A stretch of 64,000 nt of DNA from an uncultured beta proteobacterium (GTDB lineage: Bacteria > Pseudomonadota > Gammaproteobacteria > Burkholderiales > Burkholderiaceae_E), in contig CAIZNI010000049.1 of assembly GCA_903934295.1 (NCBI GenBank), positions 1 through 64,000 on the forward strand. The letters run 5' to 3'. Position numbers and translations under genes: made by a program. The stretch's first letter is position 1; every line of letters starts with the position of its first letter. A model generated the notes under the pieces. That model saw only the letters and a program-made list of their open reading frames with translations, did not search any database and was not told where the DNA came from. Below are positions 58,026 through 64,000 of this stretch, one piece after another.

Positions 58026-60038
58026 TTGCGGCATCATCGGGCGCTGCCCCAGGGGGGCGGAACCGCTTTCCGGAATCACCGACTTCTTGGACCGAACGAC
58101 CGCTTGGAACCCGCCCGCACGCCTTTCACTGCACCCCTGACGGACAGCGCCCCGATTCCGCGCCTGGGACTGCTGCTGGGCGCACTGCTGATCCTGCTGG
58201 CGTGGCTGGGCTGGCACGCCCCGAACACCGGCGAAATCGCGCTGCCCTGGCCCCTGGCGGCTGCCCTGGCGGGCGCGTTCGTGCTGGGCGCCGCCGCCGG
58301 CCTGCTGCCCGGGCGCCGCCGCCAGCGGGCAATCGCGCAGGAACAGCTGGCGCTGGCCAGCGCCGGCCAGGACCTGCTCGCGCGCATCGGCACCGACCGG
58401 ATCGCCGCGCCAGCCGATCCGGCGCTGCGCCCGCTGGCCGACCTGGTCAACACCTTTGCCGATCACCGGCAGGCCGAGCTCGGCCGGGTCAGCGATCGCA
58501 ACAACCAGCTGGCGCTGACCCGCCGCCTGACGGGCTGGATGTACTGGGAGCAGGATACCGAGGGGCGCTACACCCGACTCGAAACCGAGACCGAGGAGCA
58601 AAGCCTGCTGGCGCGTTCGCTGCTCGGACGCACCCGCTGGGAGTGCGGGGGCATCCAGCTCGGGCGCAGCATCGCCGGTGCGGCCGCCAACCCGGCACCC
58701 GACAGCCAGTGGCTTGCACACCGCGAACAGATCGCCCGTGGCAAGACCTTCTCGGAAATGGTCTGGTCGGCGCCGATCGATGCCAACCGGCGCGTGTTCA
58801 TCGTCGAGTCGGGACGCCCGCGGGTCGATCAGGACGGACGGATCGTCGGCTACAGCGGACTCATCCGGGATGTCGGCGGCGCGCTGGCGGCGGAACGGGC
58901 CACCCAGAACCTGATGACCGCGTTGCGGGTGGCGCCGGAGCCCACCCTGCTGATCGAGGCGACCCCGGGGCTGCCCGGCTGGCGGGTTCGGTGGGCCAAC
59001 GCCGCCGCCTGCGCCATGCTCGGGCGAACCGATTCCGAGATCCTGACCGCCTCGCCCGACACCCTGTTCGGCGGCGACAACCGGGCCTGCATCGAGGCCA
59101 TTGGCGGCGCACTGGCGAGCGGGCGCGGCGTGCGGCTCGAGTCGGAACTGGCCGACCGCTACGGTCAGACCCGCACCGCGTCGATGCGGATCGACCCCGT
59201 TTTGCCGCTCGAAGGCCTGCAGCCCCAGGCGGCGCTGTCGATCGACTATTTTCACGCCGAGACCGAGCGGCTGCGCGAGCAGGCCGGATCGGCCCATCGC
59301 CTGCTCTCGGAGCAGTCGGCGCGCCTGAGCGAACTCGAACAGGCGTCGCGCGAGCTCGAGTCCTTCAGCTACACCGTGTCGCACGATCTGCGCGCCCCGC
59401 TGCGGGTGGTCGACGGCTTCGCGCGCATTCTCAAGGACGACTTCTCCGCATCGCTGGACCCGACCGGTCACGATCACCTCAACCGGATCCTGACCGCGGC
59501 GTCGCGAATGAACCAGATGATCGACTCGCTGCTCAGCCTGGCGCGCGTCTCCTCGCAGCCGATCGTGCCGGGTCCGGTCGACCTGTCGCTGCTGGCCCAG
59601 CAGATCGTCGACGAACTGCGCTCACAGGAACCGCAGCGCCGGGTCGAGGTCAGCATCGCCCGCTCGATCGTGGCCAGCGGCGACCGAACGCTGTTGCGCA
59701 TCGTGCTCGAGAACCTGCTGAGCAACGCCTGGAAATACACCGGGCGCACCGACCCCGCCACCATTGAATTCGACTGTGTCCGCGACGGTGCGAGCACCGT
59801 CTACCGGGTGAGCGACAACGGCGCCGGATTCGACATGCGCTTCGCCGACCGGCTGTTCGGCACCTTCCAGCGCCTGCACAGCGCCAATGAATTCCCCGGC
59901 ACCGGTGTGGGGCTGGCCACCGCGGCCCGGATCGTGCAGCGCCACCGTGGGCGCATCTGGGCCGAGAGCGCACCGGGCGAAGGGGCACGCTTTCATTTCA
60001 CGCTCAACGAGCAGCCGGCGTCGCCACCGGCGCACTGA
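58026..60038 (+). CDS. Membrane sensor histidine kinase
   Basis: A sensor kinase of up to 670 residues. Two hydrophobic segments near the N-terminus (LGLLLGALLILLAWLGW and PLAAALAGAFVLGAAAGLL) are followed by PAS-like regions and a kinase core with the H-box SYTVSHDLRAPLRVVDGF, N-box LENLLSNAWKYTG and G-boxes SDNGAGFDMRF and GTGVGLATAARIV. No in-frame ATG or GTG precedes the membrane segments; TTG at 58026 or 58104 are the candidate starts, so the N-terminus is uncertain. No response regulator is adjacent on this strand. Confidence 0.88.
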   Translation: MRHHRALPQGGGTAFRNHRLLGPNDRLEPARTPFTAPLTDSAPIPRLGLLLGALLILLAWLGWHAPNTGEIALPWPLAAALAGAFVLGAAAGLLPGRRRQRAIAQEQLALASAGQDLLARIGTDRIAAPADPALRPLADLVNTFADHRQAELGRVSDRNNQLALTRRLTGWMYWEQDTEGRYTRLETETEEQSLLARSLLGRTRWECGGIQLGRSIAGAAANPAPDSQWLAHREQIARGKTFSEMVWSAPIDANRRVFIVESGRPRVDQDGRIVGYSGLIRDVGGALAAERATQNLMTALRVAPEPTLLIEATPGLPGWRVRWANAAACAMLGRTDSEILTASPDTLFGGDNRACIEAIGGALASGRGVRLESELADRYGQTRTASMRIDPVLPLEGLQPQAALSIDYFHAETERLREQAGSAHRLLSEQSARLSELEQASRELESFSYTVSHDLRAPLRVVDGFARILKDDFSASLDPTGHDHLNRILTAASRMNQMIDSLLSLARVSSQPIVPGPVDLSLLAQQIVDELRSQEPQRRVEVSIARSIVASGDRTLLRIVLENLLSNAWKYTGRTDPATIEFDCVRDGASTVYRVSDNGAGFDMRFADRLFGTFQRLHSANEFPGTGVGLATAARIVQRHRGRIWAESAPGEGARFHFTLNEQPASPPAH

Positions 60039-60054
60039 GCCCAGGAGCTCCCGC

Positions 60055-60954
60055 TTGACCGAAAACCCTCAACCCACCGCCGGGCGCGTCCAGGCCAACG
60101 GCATCTCCCTGTCCTACTTCGAATGGCGGGCCGACCTGCGCGGACAGGAACCGACCCTGCTGATGGTGCACGCCACCGGATTCCATGGCCGGGTCTGGGA
60201 CCAGGCGATCGCCCACCTGCCCGGGCGCCACATCGTCTGCGTGGAGCAGCGCGGACACGGCCGCAGCGACTCGAGCGAGATCACCGACTGGCCGGTGTTC
60301 GGCCGCGATCTGGCGGCGTTTGCCGCCGCACTCGACCTGCAGGCGGCGGTGGGCATCGGTCACAGCATGGGCGCGCATGCCACGGTGCAGGCGGCCGCGA
60401 TCGAACCCGGGCGCTTCGCCCGGCTGATCCTGGTCGACCCGGTCATCGCCTCGCCGGCGGCCTACCACGAGCCCCCGCTGTTCGAGGGCCGGATGCACCC
60501 GGCGGCCAAGCGGCTGAACCGTTTCGCCTCAGCCGAGGCGATGCGCCAGCGCTTCGCCGACCGCGCGCCCTACAGCGTCTTTCACCCGGCCGCGCTGCGC
60601 GACTATTGCGAGCACGGGCTGGTGCCGGCCAGCGACGGCGAAGGCCTGATGCTGGCCTGCTCGCCGATCACCGAGGCCAGCGTCTACATGACCGGACGCA
60701 GCAACGCCGGCGTCTATGCCAGCGTGCGGGCGCTGCAGATCCCGGTGCTGGTCATCCGCGCGAAACTGCCGCAGCCCGATCGGAACCCCTTCGATTTCTC
60801 CACCTCGCCGACCTGGCCCGGGCTGGTCGGCGAGTTCCACCACGGCCGCGAGCACTATCTGCCGGACCGCACCCATTTCCTGCCGATGGAGGCCCCGCAG
60901 GAATTCGCCGCGATGGTCCTCGACGAACTGCGCATCGCGCCCGGCACCCGCTAG
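60055..60954 (+). CDS. Alpha/beta-hydrolase fold enzyme
   Basis: A 299-residue hydrolase with LLMVHATGFHGRVWDQ, CVEQRGHGRSD, IGHSMGAHATVQ (nucleophile Ser), VLVIRAKL and a late His in DRTHFLPMEAP. A family member of the haloperoxidase/epoxide hydrolase-like superfamily; substrate unknown. TTG 60055 is the start, because AGGAG lies eight bases upstream and the upstream frame is the kinase end region. It follows the sensor kinase by 16 bases. Confidence 0.87.
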   Translation: MTENPQPTAGRVQANGISLSYFEWRADLRGQEPTLLMVHATGFHGRVWDQAIAHLPGRHIVCVEQRGHGRSDSSEITDWPVFGRDLAAFAAALDLQAAVGIGHSMGAHATVQAAAIEPGRFARLILVDPVIASPAAYHEPPLFEGRMHPAAKRLNRFASAEAMRQRFADRAPYSVFHPAALRDYCEHGLVPASDGEGLMLACSPITEASVYMTGRSNAGVYASVRALQIPVLVIRAKLPQPDRNPFDFSTSPTWPGLVGEFHHGREHYLPDRTHFLPMEAPQEFAAMVLDELRIAPGTR

Positions 60955-60981
60955 CGCCGGCACCGGTTCCCGGTCAGGGGT

Positions 60982-61866
60982 TCAGTCGGGCGACCCGCCC
61001 AGGAACACGCGCGCGGCCTGCGCAACCTCGTCCTGGCGGGTGACCCGACGCATCAGTTCGGCGCTGGCCACCCCGGTGATCGCCGCCGGGGCCACCCCCT
61101 GACGCAAGGCCGACAGCGTGGCCTGCACCGCGGCCACGCCGGCGGCAAACGGCTGATGACCCTGCAGACAGACCCGCACGCCGGCCCGGGCCAGCCAGTC
61201 GGTGTCGCTCAACGCCGCCGGCACACCGCCCAGGACGATCGGCAGGCCGCCGGCCGCTTCGGCAAGCGCCTGGAGTTCCTCGCGGGTGCGCACGCCGACC
61301 AGGAAAATGCCATCGACGCCGGTGGCGGCATAGGCGCGCACCCGCGCCAGCGCATCGGCCAGCCCGGTCACCGCCATCGCGCTGGTGCGCCCGAGCACCA
61401 CCAGGTCGGGATCGCTGCGGGCGGCGAGCGCGGCGCGCATCTTGCCCACGCCCTCGGCCAGGCCGATCAGCCGCACAGCGTCGCCCGCGCCGAAGGCCTG
61501 GGGCAGTTCAGTGTCTTCGATGGTCAGTCCGGCCACGCCGGCGGCTTCCAGTTCCTGGACAGTGCGCATCACGCCCAGCGCGTTGCCGAATCCGTGATCG
61601 GCATCGACCAGCAGGGGCAGCCGGCCCGCCCGGCAGATGCGGTGCGACAGGTCGGCGAACTCGGTGAGACTCAACAGGGCCAGATCGGGCGCGCCCAGCA
61701 CCGCGAGCGCGGCCACCGAGCCGCCCAGCATGCCGAGCTCGAAGCCCAGGTCTTCGGCGATCCGCGCCGAGATCGCATCATGGACCGATGCCGGATGCAG
61801 GCAGCGCGTGCCACCCAGGATGGCGCGAAAGCGCCGCCTTCTTTCAGAAGCTTGCAAGCGGGTCAC
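60982..61866 (-). CDS. Isocitrate lyase/PEP mutase family, oxaloacetate decarboxylase-like
   Basis: A 294-residue TIM-barrel enzyme. FELGMLGGSVAALAVLGAPD, LPLLVDADHGFGNALGVMRTVQELEAAGVAGLTIEDTELP and GRTSAMAV match the oxaloacetate decarboxylase subgroup known from Pseudomonas; it would decarboxylate oxaloacetate to pyruvate with Mg2+. The GTG at 61866 (used here) is right after a GAGGAG; TTG at 61857 is also plausible from spacing. Divergent from the exporter gene. Confidence 0.85.
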   Translation of the reverse strand: MTRLQASERRRRFRAILGGTRCLHPASVHDAISARIAEDLGFELGMLGGSVAALAVLGAPDLALLSLTEFADLSHRICRAGRLPLLVDADHGFGNALGVMRTVQELEAAGVAGLTIEDTELPQAFGAGDAVRLIGLAEGVGKMRAALAARSDPDLVVLGRTSAMAVTGLADALARVRAYAATGVDGIFLVGVRTREELQALAEAAGGLPIVLGGVPAALSDTDWLARAGVRVCLQGHQPFAAGVAAVQATLSALRQGVAPAAITGVASAELMRRVTRQDEVAQAARVFLGGSPD

Positions 61867-61932
61867 TCCTCGGGGTCAGTCGATCCGGCGTCGGTGCCGG
61901 GGGACGCGTACAGACTGCTATCGTAGCGGGCG

Positions 61933-63393
61933 ATGCCGACAAGCGATCCGACAGGCGGTCCGACCATCGATCCGACCCGCACCACCGACCGCCTCCCGGC
62001 GGCACCGGACCGCGCGCGCGCGCCGGCCATGGCGGCGGCGATGCTGGCGGCGGCCCTGGTCACCATCGACATCTCGATCATGTACACCGCCCTGCCGGCG
62101 ATCGCCCAGGGCCTGGGCGTGAGCGCCGCGTCCTCGGTGTGGGTGGTCAACGCCTATCAGCTCGCCATGGTCGCCGCGGTGCTGCCGATGGCCGCGCTGG
62201 GCGAGAAGATCGGCCATCGGCGCATGCACCTGGCCGGGGTCACCGTGTTCACGCTCGCCTCGCTGGTCTGCGCACTGGCCTGGTCGCTGCCCACCCTGGT
62301 GGCGGCCCGCGTGCTGCAGGGCCTGGGCGCAGCCGCGACCGTCAGCGTGACCACCGCACTGGTGCGTTTCATCTATCCGCCGAGCCAGCTCGGCCGCGGC
62401 CTGGGGCTCTATGCGTTCATCGTCTCGGTGTCGTTTGCGATCGGGCCCGCTGTCGCCTCGACCATCCTGACGCTGGCCAACTGGCACTGGCTCTTCCTGC
62501 TCTCCCTGCCGCTCGGACTGGCGACGCTGCTGCTGGGGCGGCGCTACCTGCCGGCCACCGCGCGTTCGCCGCATGCCTTCGACCCGATCGCGGCGCTGCT
62601 GAGCGCGACGCTGTTCGCGCTGTTCACCTTCGGACTCGGCCAGGCGGCACACGGCGCCGACGGGTCCCTGGTGGCGGCGCTGCTGGCGGGCGCGCTGGCC
62701 AGCGGCGCCCTGCTGCTGCGTCGCCAGGCCGGGCATCCGGCGCCGATCCTGGCGGTCGACCTGCTGCGCCTGCCGGTGTTCGCGCTGTCGGCAGCCACCG
62801 CGGTGCTGTCGTTCATCGCCCAGGCACTGGCCTTCGTCTCGCTGCCCTTTCTCTTTCACACCGTGATGGGCTGGTCGCAGATGGCCACCGGGCTGCTGAT
62901 GACGCCCTGGCCGGTGGTGCTGTCGATCCTGTCGGTGCCGGCCGGGCGGCTGTCCGAGCGCTGGCCGGCGGGTCTGCTGGGTGGCGGCGGACTGCTGATG
63001 CTGGGCGTGGGCCTGGGGCTGCTCGCACGGCTGGCGCCCGATGCCTCGGCGCTCGACATCAGCTGGCGCATGGCCTTGTGTGCCGCGGGCTTCGCGCTGT
63101 TCCAGTCGCCCAACATGAACGCGCTGATGACCAGTGCGCCGGCAGCGCGCAGCGGCGGCGCCAGCGGCATCGTCGCGACCTGCCGGATGCTGGGCCAGGC
63201 GATCGGTGTGGCGCTGGCGGCCGCCTGCTTCCGGCTGTCGGCCGACCAGGGACCGACGATGGCCCTGTGGGCCGGCTGCGCCGCCGCCGTTCTGGCGAGC
63301 GCGGCCAGCCTGCTGCGACTGCGGGTGCGCGGCACCCCGATGGACCCGGCCGCTGCGGCGCAGGCAGCGACACCCCCCGAGGCGCGCGGCTGA
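61933..63393 (+). CDS. MFS exporter, EmrB/QacA (DHA2) type
   Basis: A 486-residue membrane transporter with about fourteen hydrophobic segments. The first transmembrane region MLAAALVTIDISIMYTALPAIAQGLG and WVVNAYQLAMVAAVLPMAALGEKIGHRRM show the DHA2 drug:H+ antiporter signature; RVLQGLGAAATVSV is motif-C-like. The substrate (a drug or metabolite) cannot be told. ATG 61933 is the start. Confidence 0.9.
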   Translation: MPTSDPTGGPTIDPTRTTDRLPAAPDRARAPAMAAAMLAAALVTIDISIMYTALPAIAQGLGVSAASSVWVVNAYQLAMVAAVLPMAALGEKIGHRRMHLAGVTVFTLASLVCALAWSLPTLVAARVLQGLGAAATVSVTTALVRFIYPPSQLGRGLGLYAFIVSVSFAIGPAVASTILTLANWHWLFLLSLPLGLATLLLGRRYLPATARSPHAFDPIAALLSATLFALFTFGLGQAAHGADGSLVAALLAGALASGALLLRRQAGHPAPILAVDLLRLPVFALSAATAVLSFIAQALAFVSLPFLFHTVMGWSQMATGLLMTPWPVVLSILSVPAGRLSERWPAGLLGGGGLLMLGVGLGLLARLAPDASALDISWRMALCAAGFALFQSPNMNALMTSAPAARSGGASGIVATCRMLGQAIGVALAAACFRLSADQGPTMALWAGCAAAVLASAASLLRLRVRGTPMDPAAAAQAATPPEARG

Positions 63394-63427
63394 GGACAGG
63401 GCTGCCGGCGGGCGGCGTGGAAGCGGC

Positions 63428-63441
63428 TTGACCCTGATCAA
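63428..63441 (+). promoter_or_regulatory. Fnr/Anr-type box upstream of the DUF2934 gene
   Basis: TTGACCCTGATCAA fits the Fnr/Anr/Dnr pattern TTGAY-N4-RTCAA on both half sites. A possible -10, TTTAAG (63461-63466), lies about 20 bases on, so the box centre would be near -40, the class II activation position. This predicts induction under low oxygen of the gene at 63542. Confidence 0.6.
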
Positions 63442-63541
63442 AGCCGACCGGGCAGCACCCTTTAAGGTGACCGCTGTGATGGTCGGGCGAGTCCTGCCCA
63501 CCATCTGCCTGCCCTTCCCCCAGACAATCCGGAGACCGACC

Positions 63542-63787
63542 ATGAAGAGTTCCCAGAACGGCGCCGCGCGCGCCGCGGGTTCAGTGCCCGCCACGCGCAC
63601 CCGCCAGCCGCGACGCAACCCCCAGGCGCCTTCACCGGCAGCCACCGGCAATGCCGAGGACACGGTCCGCGCCGCCGCCTATGCGTTGTACGAGGCCCGC
63701 GGCTACCTCGATGGATTCGCCCTCGAAGACTGGCTGCGCGCCGAGCAGCAGGTCCGCCTGAGCCACGGCACGGCGGGATCGGCCTGA
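63542..63787 (+). CDS. DUF2934 domain protein
   Basis: An 81-residue protein: a basic Arg/Pro-rich N-terminus then DTVRAAAYALYEARGYLDGFALEDWLRAEQQV, the DUF2934 helical core. Function unknown. GAGACC-type site weak; ATG 63542 chosen as first in frame. Preceded by an Fnr-type box, so may be part of a low-oxygen response. Its stop codon lies inside a 26-bp tandem duplication. Confidence 0.8.
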   Translation: MKSSQNGAARAAGSVPATRTRQPRRNPQAPSPAATGNAEDTVRAAAYALYEARGYLDGFALEDWLRAEQQVRLSHGTAGSA

Positions 63788-63808
63788 GCCACGGCACGGC
63801 GGGATCGG
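63757..63808 (+). repeat. 26-bp tandem duplication spanning the DUF2934 stop
   Basis: Two perfect 26-bp copies (63757-63782 and 63783-63808; unit begins CCTGAGCCACGG) are followed by the first 8 bases of a third. The stop TGA is at 63785-63787 in copy two. Removing one copy would still give the same last codons and stop, so the protein is probably unaffected. Confidence 0.85.
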
Positions 63809-63907
63809 CCTGAGCCGCGAACGCCGGCGCACCCATCGAAGTCACTGTCCGGCAAGCGCCCCTGCGCGCCCCGCCAGGCGGGTGGCAAAGGCTCGCGCGA
63901 CGCCGGT

Positions 63908-64000
63908 TCAGTGCAGCGGCTGCGTCAGGATGGTCACCCGACGGGTGAGCTCCGTCAGACCCAGCGAACTGAGGTCGCTGTGCACCACCGCCTGCACCCG
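63908..64000 (-). CDS. C-terminal fragment of an unidentified protein (runs off window end)
   Basis: On the minus strand from the window edge a frame reads RVQAVVHSDLSSLGLTELTR and continues RVTILTQPLH to a TGA at 63908. It shows no obvious shadow-like composition (mixed charged and hydrophobic residues), and the region is otherwise empty. Thirty residues are too few to name a family. Confidence 0.4.
   Translation of the reverse strand, partial: RVQAVVHSDLSSLGLTELTRRVTILTQPLH

Noticed and set aside
57750-59477. Upstream extension of the EAL-domain frame to 1310 codons
   Set aside because: The extension is antisense to the sensor kinase, and the receiver domain starts properly at ATG 57749.

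Overview
This is a high-GC (roughly two-thirds G+C), densely coding stretch of a bacterial chromosome, most likely from a betaproteobacterium of the order Burkholderiales. The evidence is the gene order rpsF-priB-rpsR-rplI-dnaB, an intracellular polyhydroxyalkanoate (PHA) depolymerase, a PhaF/PhaI-type phasin, a PHA-system small protein, an FFLEELY-motif protein, and a DUF47-Pit phosphate pair. No rRNA, tRNA, CRISPR array, prophage or transposon was recognised.

Layout. 1-1.6 kb: 3' part of a PIN-PhoH gene. 1.6-5.6 kb: the ribosomal protein/primosome operon ending in dnaB; dnaB carries an in-frame intein of about 322 residues in its Walker A loop, with the signature residues of a class 3 intein. 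5.7-20.5 kb: storage-lipid and housekeeping genes, including a Marinobacter-type fatty acyl-CoA reductase, a phasin, a patatin, a WS/DGAT acyltransferase, a PHA-region protein, pncB and a Y-family polymerase. An EctD-like dioxygenase pairs with an SAF-domain oxidoreductase. 20.7-34.7 kb: a 14-kb leftward operon, with several stop/start overlaps, that looks like a reductive nicotinate-type catabolic pathway. It encodes a molybdenum hydroxylase (fused small+large subunit plus FAD subunit), a 6-hydroxynicotinate reductase-like protein, an enamidase-like amidohydrolase, two amino-acid-synthesis-family proteins, a UPF0280 protein, a complete Liv-type ABC importer and a TetR regulator.

34.8-38.7 kb: divergent from that operon across a palindromic operator-like site lie a 7Fe ferredoxin and a 1188-residue flavoprotein that resembles the two Nfn subunits (GltD-like and ferredoxin-NADP reductase-like) fused in one chain; these could supply low-potential electrons to the reductase. 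38.9-44.3 kb: PHA depolymerase, an RnfB-like ferredoxin, nth, DUF1841, DUF47-Pit and an esterase. 44.4-52.5 kb: a chemotaxis operon (cheZ-like, cheY, cheA, cheW, mcp, cheR, cheD, cheB). 52.6-60.0 kb: signalling genes (REC-histidine kinase, NarL-type regulator, diguanylate cyclase, REC-PAS-GGDEF-EAL protein, sensor kinase). 60.0-64 kb: hydrolase, oxaloacetate-decarboxylase-like protein, MFS exporter, and a DUF2934 protein behind an Fnr/Anr-type box.

The three most notable items are the class 3 DnaB intein with a decayed homing endonuclease region, the nicotinate-type operon facing a fused Nfn-like ferredoxin reductase, and the shared AGSVELF C-terminal tail on two different chemotaxis proteins. 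All functional statements rest on reading motifs and recalled family features; no database search was possible.
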